Counted from the stretch's first letter, positions 23,866-35,465 are shown. The stretch is DNA of 64,000 bases from Gordionus sp. m RMFG-2023 (GCF_954871325.1 NC_088775.1:50507561-50571560); one strand, 5' to 3'. Translations and numbers: made by a program. The notes: a model not told the origin generated them from the letters alone.

Positions 23866-24377
23866 TATTGGGAATGAATTTATTTAAAGGAAAATAACAT
23901 AATGTTATTTGATGTTTTTTTAATAAATAAAAATGATATTACTATTGTAATATTATTTTTTACAATTTATTAGTGTTCACGCCCAAAATTTTAAGCAAAA
24001 AATATTTTTTGAACATATTTTGATATAAAAAATTTTAATCTTCTTTCTAAATAAATCTTTTTTGAGGAGTTCTTTTGTGAATTTTATTATAAATAAACAA
24101 TCTTTTAGGTGAAATCTATTATAGTTTTTTTTTAATTTTTAAATAGTCCTTTTATTACTACTATCAAATAAAATAATATTAAAATTAACATATCAAATAT
24201 AAAATAAAATAAAACATTATTTTCTATTTTTTAAGTATATATAAAAAGAGGTGGTTATTCTAAATAATTTTTTTTAAAATATTTATAATAAACTTTTTTA
24301 TGTTATTTTATATGATCTTTTTAAGGAAAATAATTTAATGTGCCAATTGCCATATTCGTTATTTTTTAAGATTTTGA

Positions 24378-24780
24378 AATTTTTTGACACAAAAGGGTAA
24401 AAATATCATTTATATTGTAAAGATGTGAAATTATAAATTCAATGAAGATGTTACTATAATGACATGTTAAAATAAAATTTCAATTAAGATCTACCATATG
24501 CGACAATTGACATATTCGTTATTTTTAAAGTTTTTCCAATCTTTTTGACGAAAATGGGTTAAAATAAGTATTGTTAGCATGTTAAATAAAACTTCAGTGA
24601 AGATATACCCTAGATAAGTGACAATTGTCATAATCGTTATTTTTAGAGTTTATTGAATTTTTTTGACGCGAATGGGTAAAAATGTAGATTGTAAGCATGT
24701 TATATTAAAATTTCATGAAGATGTACCATAGAAAAGTGACACATGTCATAATCGTTATTTTTAATGTTTTCCAATATTTT
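24378..24780 (+). repeat. 118-bp satellite, left arm
   Basis: Three to four units beginning GACAATTGTCATAATCGTTA and containing TTTTTGACG..AATGGGT. Inverted with respect to the array in the right arm. Confidence 0.8.
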
Positions 24781-25056
24781 TTCAAGAAATCATTCATAAA
24801 GATATTTTGTTTCAATTTAATTTCTTACATTTTTTTGAGAAATGTGTTGGTATCATTTGCCTAAACAAAGAAGCAAATGGAAATTTATGCTCATATTCGT
24901 TGTCCCATTTATCCTGCTTAAAATTTGATAAAAATATCAAACTGATTATTAAAGAGGGTTGTATCTCATGTTAAATTCTAAACTTTTAAGATATTGATTC
25001 ACAATCTTATTCCTTTAATTAATAAATTTTAATTCTATATCTATTAAAATGTTTAA

Positions 25057-25090
25057 CCCTGCATTCATAGTTAGCAAATATTTTTGTATA
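25057..25090. repeat. Single Harbinger-type terminus
   Basis: CCCTGCATTCATAGTTAGC preceded by TAA resembles the ends of the elements at 18849 and 38953. No partner end found nearby. Confidence 0.35.
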
Positions 25091-25189
25091 CTCATGCCAA
25101 AATCGTGCTGAGTCAGAATTTAGGTTTAGATTTTTTAAGAAGAACTTAAAAACCATATGAATATTATTTATCAATATGATACAATCAAC

Positions 25190-25799
25190 ATCCTATAAAT
25201 TTAATGTTAAGATTTTGAATTTTAAAAACATATGGTAAAAATGGATTGCCCTCTATTTTTAACCCATTTGCGTCAAATAAGTTCAAAGATTCAAAATAAC
25301 GATTATGACAATTGACACTTTTCCATGGTACATCTTCATGAAATTTTAATTTAACATGTTTACAATCTATATTCATACCCATTTGCATCAAAAAAAGTCA
25401 AAAAACTTTAAATATAACGGTTATGACAATTGTCACTTATCTATGGTACATCTTCAATGAAATTATATTTTAACATGCTAGCAATTTATATTTGCCCATT
25501 TGCGTCAAAAAAATTCAAATAACTTTAAAAATAACGATTATAACAATCGTCACTTTTCTATGGTACATCTTCATGAAATTTTATTTTAACATGTTTATAA
25601 TCTATATTTTTACCCATTTGAGTCAAAAAATTCAAAAAATATAAATAACGATTCTGACAATTGTCACTTATCTAGGGTAGAATCTTCACTGAAGTTTTAT
25701 TTAAACATGCTAGCAATACTTATTTTAACCCATTTTCATCAAAAAAATTCAAAAAACTTTTAAAATAACGATTATGACAATTGTCACTTTTCTATAGTA
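25190..25799 (-). repeat. 118-bp satellite, right arm (resumes at 27736)
   Basis: Five units with ATAACGATTATGACAATTGT at about 25298, 25413, 25533, 25646 and 25765. The sixth continues after the pogo element at 27736-27950. Confidence 0.85.
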
Positions 25800-26228
25800 G
25801 GGGAGACCGGGGTACATTGAGTACAGGGGAAAGTTAGGACACTCTAATTATAATTTGAGCTATTATTTTATAAGACTGGAAATTTGAGCCTAACATAGAT
25901 AATTACGTCATACATGATTGGCTAAAAAAGATTTGAAAAATATTTATATTTTAATATTTACAGAAGAAAATATGTTTTGGCATACCAAAAGTAATAAAAA
26001 GTATTTGCAAACTTTATCGTTTATATTTATAAATAAAACTTTAGAAATCATAATAAATAAATTTTAGGAAAGTTTAAACCCTATTTTCCAATCTGGCAAA
26101 CTTTCAGAATCAATAAACATGAATTAATATAATTTTATATGATATTTATAAAGTTAGTGGGCTCGGTCATAGTTGGTCATAGTGTAGTTGGGACACGCCA
26201 TTTTAGCTCATTTTATCATTTACTAGTG

Positions 26229-26526
26229 ATGCGGAATTACAATAAAAAGGAAAGAAAAATCTTTTGTACAGAAGATTATCAAAACCCCTTAATTTTATAT
26301 CCAACAGCCTCAGTCAGAAAGTCATCATTACTTACAGGTAAGATTATTTATATTATTATATATATTTTTTAGGCATTCAAAAATCTAATATAGCAAGATA
26401 TTTGGGATATTCAAATCACAAATGTGTTTTTAATAAAGTGGAGGAAGATAAAATAGCTAATTATATATTAAAATCCTCTAAAAATTTTTACGGACTTACC
26501 AAAAAAAAGATAAATAAGAGCATTTA
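26229..26526 (+). pseudogene. pogo transposase N-terminal HTH/CENP-B-like part
   Basis: ATG at 26229 gives MRNYNKKERK, the usual pogo opening (MRNYxRK). Next comes a helix-turn-helix segment (PTASVRKSSLL / GIQKSNIARYLG) split by a 35-nt intron with GT-AG ends (26338-26372). Then KVEEDKIANYILKSSKNFYGLTKK matches the CENP-B-type second DNA-binding module. It stops at about 26524, so the catalytic DDE domain is absent. An upstream in-frame start at 26139 lacks family similarity, so 26229 was chosen. Confidence 0.7.
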
Positions 26527-26639
26527 ATTACTATATTTTAATTTAATATTTAATGTGCAATTATTAAAGTAAAATTATATTCTATTCCTTTAGAGGCTTA
26601 ATGAAATTTATTTATTCTTATGAGATTTCTCATCATTTA

Positions 26640-26960
26640 AAATAATATCATTATTAACAATACTAAATAATTCATTATTCACAATACAAACTGATTCTTT
26701 ATTCACAATACTAAATTATACATTATTCATAATGCTAAATTAATAATAAAATTGTTATTGTTAATAATGAATATCATTATAATTATTAATTTAGCATAGT
26801 GAATTATGAATTATTTAGTATTGTGAATAATGAATCATTAAGTGTTGTGAAAGAATCATTTAGTATTGTTAATAATGAATCATTTAAAATTATTAATTTA
26901 GCATTGTGAATAATGAATCATTTAGTATTGTAAATAATCAATCTTTTAAAATATTCATTT
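26640..26960. repeat. AT-rich inverted repeat in the pogo element
   Basis: Repeated ATTCATTATTCACAATAC and its inverse GTATTGTGAATAATGAAT could form long hairpins. This block stands where the transposase core should be. Confidence 0.65.
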
Positions 26961-27149
26961 TCATACTTAAAATTTATTAACTTCTTTCTCATAATTTAAA
27001 TGAATATCATTAATCACAATATTAAATTAATAATAAATTATTCATTTCATACTTAATTTTTTTTAACTTGTTTATAGATTCTCATTATGATAATTTTCTC
27101 AATTAAATGAACATTTTATTATTAATTTGAGAAATAGGATTATCAATGA

Positions 27150-27258
27150 TATCATTGTGATAATCAGGAAGATTGGTACCAATGCATGGGTTGTAATGGA
27201 TGGGCACACGGAAGTTGTGCCAAATTTGATAATTTTTTTATGTGTAATAAATGTAATT
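27150..27258 (+). pseudogene. PHD-like zinc finger remnant of pogo transposase
   Basis: Reads HCDNQEDWYQCMGCNGWAHG, then SCAKFDNFFMCNKCN and a stop. The spacing CxxCxxWxHxxC...CxxC is that of the PHD-type finger often found at the C-terminus of pogo transposases. It is out of context without the DDE core. Confidence 0.65.
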
Positions 27259-28084
27259 AAATACTTATCTTTCACTATGTTTATGATTAAAAAAAATATT
27301 TTTTACTTTTTTTTTTTACAATTTTTTTTTTCCCAAAATAAATTTCCTAAATTTTGCTAAAATTTTTTTTATATAGATATTGATTATGAATTACAATATT
27401 ATCAATAAAATCATATGTGTCATAGTCTCTAGTCTTACTGGATTACTGATTTTAAATATTTAAATTTATTTAGACCTCTATTTCACGAGTGTCCCAACTA
27501 TCACATATGTGTGTCCCAACGTACTCAGAGTCTGTCATGGTTGGGACAAAAAAAAATTTTTTTTTAAATTCAATTTTCTAAAAAAATATAACCTTCATAA
27601 AATATATATTAATTATTTCAAATAGACTATACTTCTGGGATTCAGAAGATGTTTTAATTATTCAGATTAGTCTATTAATATTAAAATAATTAAGGTTTGA
27701 ACGAAAAGTGTCACAACCATCCCCGGTCTCTCCTACATCTTCAAAAATATGTTAATTTAACATGTTAATAATTTATATTTTTGCCCATTAGCGTCAAAAA
27801 AAATCTAATATAATACCTAATGATACATTTTTCCAAGGAACATCTTCATTGAATTTTTAATTTCTCATTACAAATATAAATGTTTTTACTCTTTTGTTTC
27901 AAAAAATTTCAAATATCTTAAAAAATACCGAATATGACAATTGTCACATTAAATTATCCTTAAAAAGATCATATAAAAATAATATAAAAAGTTTAATTTA
28001 AATATTTTAAAAAAAAATTATTTGGAAAAACCACCTCTTTTAATATACTTAAAAAATAGATAAAAAAAAATGATTAAAAATACT

Positions 28085-28378
28085 CAGAGACCTGCAGAGG
28101 TACCATTTGCACGGCCCGGACCGAATTTTTTTTTAAAAATTATTTTCGACCCTGCCCGGATTTTTTTAAAATATATTTTATTTATTTTTGATTTTTATAG
28201 CTAATAATGGCGATTTCAAATATTTGGTTTTAAAATATAGGACCCAGCCCGGATATTTTTTTTAAAAAAATTTTCAGGCCAGGCCAGAGTAAATTTTAAA
28301 AAATTAAAATAAGGCCTGACCCGTGTACCCAGGGCCGGACAGGGCCAAACGGCTTAGGGCCGGGCCTGCAAGTCTCTG
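28085..28378. mobile_element. GC-rich hAT-type MITE, complete
   Basis: CAGAGACCTGCAG at the left and CTGCAAGTCTCTG at the right. The flanking 8-mers AAAATACT and AAAAAACT differ at one base, as an aged hAT target duplication would. Inserted in the right arm of the palindrome. Confidence 0.75.
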
Positions 28379-28675
28379 AAAAAACTATAAAATATTTCAC
28401 CTAAAATATTGTTTAATAAAATTCACAAAAAAATTCTTCAAAAAAATTTATTTGCAAAAATAATTTAAAATTATTTTTAAATCAAAATATTCAAAAATCT
28501 TTTTGAACTTCAAAAAATGTGCACTAATAAATTGTAAAATTTAATATTACAATAGTGGATTATTAAAAAATATCAAATAAAAGAAAATCATTTTCATAAT
28601 TTAATAATCATATTTCATTTCATATAATATAATATAAATTAAATAAATTATTTTAAATAATTAATATTAGGCCGC

Positions 28676-28880
28676 GATATATTTCGCAAAATAGTTTTCG
28701 CTATATTGTCTTCGCGATTTATTTCGCGTTAATGACTTCGCTATAAAATTTTCGCGATTATTGATTCGCGTAAAAGTTTCGCTCTATGTATTCGCTTTAA
28801 AGGTTTCATTCGCGATAAACGACATTTGAGATAAAAGTTTCGCGTAAAAGTGTTTCGCGATAAAAGTTTCGCTGAATTGA
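28676..28880 (+). repeat. TCGC 14-bp minisatellite, copy 2
   Basis: Degenerate TTCGCGATAA/TTCGCTATAT units ending GCTGAATTGACATGG. Inverted partner of 23539-23865. Confidence 0.75.
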
Positions 28881-29010
28881 CATGGAACCAAATATGATTT
28901 TAAAATATATTAAAACAAAAAATAATTAAAAATTTTTTTCACAAAATATCATACGCCATGCGGATTTTATTGAAATTTAAAATTTAATTATAATTATCTT
29001 GAATATAATT

Positions 29011-29241
29011 GTATTAAAGGATATTTATACCATTTATTATGAGATAAAAAAAAATACAACTATTAATGTATATTCCTTAATTATTTGAATATATCTAATA
29101 ATTTAATTTTTATAAGTTATTTATATCATAAGAAAATGAATCTCACTTCAATTAATGGAGTATGTAACAAAAAATTTTACCTGCATTTGCAGTTTACCTT
29201 GGAATTTGCAGTTTACCTTGGCATTTGCAGTTTAGTCAAAC
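29011..29241 (+). repeat. Direct repeat A, right copy
   Basis: Matches 23284-23521 in the same orientation, with an extra copy of a roughly 20-bp TTGCAGTTTACCTTGG unit. Confidence 0.75.
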
Positions 29242-30456
29242 TCTTTTTATATATAATAGTAGCCAATTAATACTTATTTTATATTATTATATAATTATAT
29301 TATAATGTATCATATTTGTAAGCTTATTTATTGATCTAGCCCTGAGTCTACTAGCCCCCTAATTACTAATATAATTAATACTTCCTATAAATATACTTAA
29401 ACATGATATATAATTATGAAACTTTCTGAAATGCGAAAAGAGGGTTTTAAATTTCATATAATGTCAATTTTATTATTTTAAAACTTTTCATATTTTAGTG
29501 CCACCTAGAGGTTTGCAAAGTAATTTTTTCGCAGCCCGACCCGAGCCCGAATAAAATTTACAATTTGAATTTGAATATTATAATAACCAAAAAAAATTAT
29601 GTGTATTTATTCATCGCCACCTTAAATAAAAGTTTATTTGACGGCCATAATCTAATCAAGATATATATTAAGTTGCATTTTATTTAATTTGTAAAAAATA
29701 TTATAAAAAAGTTAAAATACAATCGAATTTAAAAATTATAAATAATTTAACCATACTTTTATATATTTGTTATCAGCGCACATCGATTTTTTCATATATG
29801 TGTTTAATTTCAGAAATAATTTGTTGCGTATACCATCAGTAGTATCTATTAAATTTCTAGAATGTGGGATTTGGAATGATGCTTTTAACATCAATATTTC
29901 CATATATTAAGCCAATTTTGGCAAAATATTGGCAACAACCCATGAATTGCATCAAATTATCTCAAATCACGTCCACAAAACATGGTGAGCACCTGTACAC
30001 TCTTTTTATATTGGCACAACTTTTGAGTTTTTTGGGATCAGTACCAAAAAGGATATCAATTGTTAATTGAGTCTTTTTACTCTCTATTGTAAAATACGCA
30101 TTTATGCCTTTTTAGTTGATTTATGCCTAAAATAATAATTGGAATCAAGTTTAATTCCTGAATTCTCTAGGAAAAAGTGGAATATTAATCCAGTTCACCA
30201 AGCTAAAACCATGGTTATCATATAACTCATCAAGCTCCTTTTGTTTTTCAACTAAGATTTTATCAAGTAAAACCATAGATTCGTAATACGAATTCCACTA
30301 GAATTTATCAGATACCTACCCAATTTCTTGATGTTACCTGCCATATTGGTAGACATTTTTTGTTTATTCCACAAAGTAAGACACTTTTGGAAAGAACTTT
30401 GTGATATTATTTTATGTTATCAGCTAAAGCTAAAAAATTTCTGATGCCCATAATTA
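29242..30456. other. No recognised gene
   Basis: Contains a GC-rich scrap at 29505-29560 (CAGCCCGACCCGAGCCCG) related to the GC-rich MITEs. Moderately complex sequence at 29830-30440 has only short open pieces on either strand. It could be an old transposase but no motif was recognised. Confidence 0.4.
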
Positions 30457-31403
30457 GGGGAGACCGGTGTAATAATGAACCCAGGGTTATAGTGAGAGTG
30501 GCTTTATTTTCTAGAGTATTAAACTCTAAGAGATAATTTTTTACCAAAACTATATACTTATATATTGCATATGCGGCTATAATTTTTATTTCTATCGGAC
30601 CGCTTGAAGAATTTTTATAATGCTTTATATCATTCGTACCTTCAAAAGTAACTTTTTACACTTTACTATTTTTCAAAAATAAAGATTAATATACAATTTT
30701 ACCACACAAAAATCATCTTATATAAAAGAAAAAATCCTATTTTATAGAATAACAATTTACCCGAACAAAATTGATAATATAAATACTTCAAAATATGATC
30801 TTAATCAAAGTGGTGCTACTGGGGCTATTTTTATGGGGTTAGGTCGAACTTTTTTTTTGCTATTTTTTAAAAATTCGACATGCAAAAAAAGCCAAGGAGA
30901 GACCAACTAAAAGAAAAAAAATCGAAAAATGTTATTATATGATAAATAATTGTTTGGTATACAAATAAATTATATCAAGCATAACAATCAAGACTGATTT
31001 CAATGTCAGTTATTAGTTACATGGCTTTGCAATTTTATTGTTTTTTTATTTGCAAAGATTGTGAATGTTTTAAATGATTTTATATAACACTTTTATGTTT
31101 TAAATCATTAAATATATCCTAATAAAAAAATATATAACTTTTATATATGGAAAATTAAGCAGAGTTTATAATAGCCTCGACCAAGGGCATGTTCGTCCCC
31201 GGGTAGGGTTCACTCGGTTACCAAAAAAAATTCCAGGAAAAATGATATTTTGAAAAAATTATTAGAGATGTATTTTTGAAATTTAAACATATCAAAAAAC
31301 TAATAGAGCTGAACAAAATGAGATATTTTTTATTAAAAATGATAAAGTACTTATAATTTTCTTAAGGTTTGCCTTTAGGGTTCGCCATAACCCCGTTCTC
31401 CCC
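30457..31403. mobile_element. Non-autonomous pogo element (MITE), 947 bp
   Basis: GGGGAGACCGG / CCGTTCTCCCC termini flanked by TA (30455-30456 and 31404-31405). Its two halves match, inverted, the outer parts of the pogo element at 47908-53050 (AACCCAGGGTTATAG; GGTTAGGTCGAACTT). It is therefore an internally deleted relative without coding sequence. Confidence 0.85.
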
Positions 31404-31652
31404 TACAAGTTTTCAATAAATTAAAAAGAAAAAACTTGATGTTTAATATTTAAAATGATTAGATGAAAAAGAGAAATCTATTTTATTACTTAAAATCCTT
31501 TTTATATATTTTGAGTCAAAAAGAAAAGCCTTAGCCTTAATTTCAATAAAAAAATGTTTTTAGAGCCAATCCCCATTTTAACTTAATTTTCAGATTCAAC
31601 TAAGTCAGTCGAAAAGTCGATAAATATAAAATTGTAACTTTCATGAAACTCC

Positions 31653-31925
31653 ATTCACGATAATTCATTCGCTATAATGCATTCGCGGTAATATATTCGC
31701 GATAATTCATTCGCTGTAATGTATTCGCGATAACATTTTCGCGGTATTACATTCGCTATAATATTTTCGCTGTATTATATTCGCTATAATACATTCGCTA
31801 TATTTTATTCGCGATAATGCATTCGCTATATTATATTCGCGATAATGCATTCGCTATAATATCTTTTGCGGTAATCGACATTCGCGATAATACATTTCGC
31901 GCTAAAATTTTCGCGGTATTGACAT
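31653..31925 (+). repeat. TCGC 14-bp minisatellite, copy 3
   Basis: About 19 units of (C/T)ATTCGC(G/T)(A/G)TAAT(A/G/T), ending GCGGTATTGACATGTAAC. Same end as copy 2 but outside the palindrome. Confidence 0.85.
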
Positions 31926-33434
31926 GTAACACAAAAGAGTAACTATTTTTTCCACCTCCTAAACGCCACTCATTATCAAAATGATTTATATTATTTAAAA
32001 AAAATATAATATCCAAATTTTAAAACTAATTTAAATAAAAACTGGTTGTAATAACTAATATTAAGGTGTCAATGCAAACATAAAAAAAATCAATATTATA
32101 AAATGATAGAATTATTTGCAAAATAAATACGAAAAATTTTATAAAATACAAAAATATTTAAAAGAATATTTCATAAACAAAAATATTTTGAACTTATCGT
32201 TTAGCCGGTTTTGGAGTTCCCCGTGGAGTATTTTTAAATTTTTTTTGTTATATCCATTTTTATCGGTGAGTGAGATGAGAGATAAAAAACAATGATTTAT
32301 AATCATATATATATTATTAAAATTTTAAATTTATATAAAAATTTTCACAAACAATTTTTTTTATTTTAAAATAATTTTATTTTTGGATTAAATTAAAACA
32401 GAATAATAATAATTTAAAACAAACAATAAATAAATATAAAAAAAATGATTGTGTTTTAGTTTTTTTGTATTTGTTTTGAAAAAATTGTTATTATTTTTTT
32501 AGCCATTTATTCGTGTTCTTATAATTTGTGAGTAAATCGGAAAAATATTATTAAAAAAATATATAAATTATAAATAATATAAATATGAAAAGTTTTAAAT
32601 GAAATATTAACTTTAATATAAGTAGAAAAATTAAATATAGTTACCATAATGATTTATAAAACTGCATAAAAACCAATCAATATTCTACTATAACCAAAAT
32701 TTATTCATAAACATCATTGCAATTAGATTTGGGAATAAAAAATTGACGAACGCCTCGAAAACCAGTAATAAATTATCATTTTAATAAAATGTGTTGCATG
32801 TTGCAATTATTTATTGATCCACATAAGTTTATTTAACAAGTTCTTGAATTTTATTACAAAATTCTATTTTTGAATCATATTTTGAAACGAATATAAAAAA
32901 GAATGTAAAATGAAATAATATAATATATCCTTACATACAAATAGCGGATTAAATATAATCCTTTTTTAGTTTAAATTTATTTCTTTTACAAATAATCCTT
33001 TGAGAGTTATTTGTAACTTTAAGGCTTCAAAAATATTTTTTTTTCATACATAAACATGATTAGTTGTTTTTGAATTTGACTATAAGCCTTAAATTATAAA
33101 TATTTCTGTAATATTAGATTAGATTTAAAATTTGAGAATAATTATAAGGTTTTTTTCCTATGTTCTTTTCTCTATACGAAAATTCATGATTGCATTCCTA
33201 AATATACAGAAAAAAGTATTTTATTTAAAAAAATATTTGTCAAATAAATTTTCATCATTTTACATATTTTGTGCTTCTTTTTTAAAAATAAATAAAAAAT
33301 TAGGTTTCAACAACAATTTCAAAAAAAAGGAATTCGTAAAATATAAAAAAAACTTAAACAAAATCTTATTAACAATCTAATGAGGAGTGTTAAAAATTAT
33401 AGTTTGTACGTATGAAGGCTCATTCAAATTACAG
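31926..33434. other. No gene seen; AT-rich region upstream of the LRR gene
   Basis: Very AT-rich. Short open frames here are low-complexity Lys/Asn/Phe/Ile strings and are not supported. The promoter of the LRR gene should lie in its right part, but no motif can be assigned. Confidence 0.4.
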
Positions 33435-34038
33435 ATGGCAACCCCTCTTCCATTTAGCATTCCTGGATATTCTTCATCCCTATTCTTCATCCTATTATTA
33501 ACCCCTTTTTCCTCTCCCAATAACTTTGACATACAAATAGTTTCGGCATCAACATTTTGTGGTGTATCTGCTCAGAGAGTGCCCTACGATTCGAAAATGA
33601 ATCACACACGCGATAATTATGAGCCGTCCAACCATCACATCAATTGTTCTTGCACCAAAATATTTAACGTGACTTCGAATTCTGCAGACGACAAAATGTT
33701 TAATTTACTGAATACCGCTCCAGAAGGGTACAGCATTATGTGTCGCGTGTATTCTGGCAATCAAAACCATTTGACAGCCTTAAATTCTTCAAAAAATAAA
33801 TATAAGGATGAAACGATAATCTTTAATCATTCGCATCATCAATACTACGATGAAATTCAACTCTCCGATTTTAGATTTCAAAAACTACCTGAGGATATTA
33901 TCCAACTGTAAAAATAATCATTTTCATTATAACTGATATATTATATTTAATTATTTCAAACTTTAGAGATCTTAGTAATAATAATCTGAACCGACTAGAC
34001 GGTAAATATTTCCTGCACATGACCAAATTGCAAAAATT
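33435..34038 (+). CDS. Secreted LRR protein, first two coding exons
   Basis: Host gene. ATG at 33435 opens MATPLPFSIPG, and a hydrophobic core (SSLFFILLLTPF) follows, giving a likely signal peptide. An earlier in-frame ATG at 33387 would put the core too far in. A Cys/Asn-rich ectodomain follows (FCGVSAQ, INCSCTKIFNVTS, YSIMCRVYSG) as an LRR N-cap, then LSDFRFQKLPEDIIQL. Exon 1 ends at 33907. The 59-nt intron 33908-33966 has GT-AG ends. Exon 2 (33967-34038) is exactly 72 nt and encodes DLSNNNLNRLDGKYFLHMTK plus LQKL, one 24-residue LRR, in the same phase at both ends. Such exons are typical of LRR receptors (LGR, Slit and relatives). Later exons are not visible in the window. Confidence 0.8.
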
Positions 34039-34496
34039 GTAAGCATTTGTTTTTAATTATATTTTTGTTTTCATTTTCAATAATCATTTGTTCCTTTTTA
34101 TAAATAAAAATATCGCTTTAAAATTGCCAGTGTCGTCATGAATGAAGACCAAAATTAAAGCGTGCTAGCGTCAGCACAGCTAAATCCTTAAGCACTCTTA
34201 AAATGTTTTGATTCTTTTTTCACCATGCCTAAATAATATAAAATGACCTACATTTTAAGTTTTAACTATCCAATTTTGTCTGCTTTAAAAAAACATAAAT
34301 TATCTCTAAATATAATCTTCTACTAATAGCAATATTGCTACAAATTTATATATAAAAAAACGATTAATTTTTAATATAATAATTTCAAGCCAAGGTAATA
34401 AAATATAAGGTTTGATTTAAAATAAAATAATATGGTATGTGTATGACTGATTATGAACGTACTTATAAATTAAAAATCATCCTAACTAGGGGTGTA
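34039..34496. other. Start of LRR-gene intron 2, no other feature
   Basis: A GT donor at 34039 begins a probably long intron filled with transposable elements. No further LRR exon was recognised downstream. Confidence 0.45.
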
Positions 34497-34619
34497 CCGA
34501 TACCACTTTTTGGTGGCCTATCCGATCTAATATTACCTATATTAAATGAATATTGACCGATTACCTATCCGATTGTATTCTGCAAACATACTAATCGTTT
34601 TAATTTTTAGCATACATCT

Positions 34620-34794
34620 AGTGTTGCAAGATCGTTCCATTTGAGTTGATTTATAAAAACGGTTAACTCACCTAAAAAATATTACGCAAGTCTGAAGGTC
34701 TTATAGATGGTGCAATGGGTTGGACATCTATTAGCTAAAATATTGAGTTAGCCGTTTTTAAAAATCGGCTCAAATAGAGCGAATTTGCATCACT
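34620..34794. mobile_element. AGTGTTG MITE, 175 bp
   Basis: AGTGTTGCAAGATCG...GAATTTGCATCACT. The flanking 8-mers ATACATCT and ATAAATCT differ at one base, so it is hAT-type. Confidence 0.65.
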
Positions 34795-35053
34795 ATAAAT
34801 CTACGCATCTCATACTTTTTAATAGTATAACATCTATAATTCTATTACACCATATCATAGGTCAATTAAATATATTATAATGATCAGTTATACTTATAGT
34901 TCATATTCATGAATCTAAAATTGTATAAAATATTTTTATTGATAAATTACTTATTTATATACTAACATTAATCTATTTACATAATAAGTAGCAAATATAT
35001 TATGAAATAAGACGCTATATCGGACAAGTTCGGAAAATTTTATAATATTGGCT

Positions 35054-35274
35054 AGTGTTGTTAAACGGCTCGATTTTAGCCGATTTTTAAAAAAGACTAA
35101 CACAATATTTTATCTAGAATAATATTACGCAAGCCTGAAGATTTTGCTCATATATGTCACAAAGGTCTAGACACCAATTAGCGAAATCTCAAGGCTTAGG
35201 CAATATTTTTCTGGCTAAAATATTGAATTAGCCGTTTTTAAAAATCGGCTCAAAACGAGCCGTTTAACAACACT
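35054..35274. mobile_element. AGTGTTG MITE, 221 bp
   Basis: AGTGTTGTTAAACGGCTCG and its inverse CGAGCCGTTTAACAACACT. The long inverted ends continue into AAATCGGCT. Target duplication not clear. Confidence 0.65.
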
Positions 35275-35465
35275 TGGCCAATAAATGATATTTTAAAGAT
35301 GAAATATCGGCCTATTAAAAATATCGGTACATCCTACTAATTCAGACGCATACGCACTGGTTAGGGCAGAGCAGGAGATAAATCTCCTGCCCCCCCCCCC
35401 CCAAGCCAAAATTTAGATGCCGGCTAAATTATTTTTGAAAAATATAACAATGTTATGATTATTAA

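Larger units (their letters stand above)
25800..27733 (+). mobile_element. pogo-type transposon, internal deletion derivative
   Basis: GGGGAGACCGGGG at the left and CCCCGGTCTCTCC at the right, flanked by TA (25798-25799 and 27734-27735). It sits in a 118-bp satellite unit whose sister units read GGTACATCTTC across the insertion point, so the empty site is known. It keeps the N-terminal DNA-binding part and a C-terminal zinc finger of the transposase but lacks the catalytic core. Confidence 0.85.
23539..28880. repeat. Large palindrome (inverted arms about 1.2-1.45 kb)
   Basis: The left arm at about 23539-24780 reappears inverted at about 25190-28880 once the pogo insertion (25800-27733) and the hAT MITE (28085-28378) are removed. 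The order in each arm is TTGACC/ATG end, 14-bp TCGC units, an AT-rich block (AGAGGTGGTTATTC; inverse GAAAAACCACCTCTTT), then 118-bp satellite units. The centre is about 400 bp. No coding region belongs to it, so it resembles a foldback element. Confidence 0.75.
34497..35336. mobile_element. Non-autonomous hAT-like element with nested MITEs
   Basis: TAGGGGTGTACCGATA at the left and TATCGGTACATCCTA at the right. The style is that of the hAT at 35466 (TGTGCCGAT ends). Two AGTGTTG MITEs lie inside. No coding part. Confidence 0.6.

Noticed and set aside
33132-33380. 82-codon open frame upstream of the LRR gene
   Set aside because: Composition is Lys/Asn/Phe/Ile-rich low complexity as expected by chance in AT-rich DNA.
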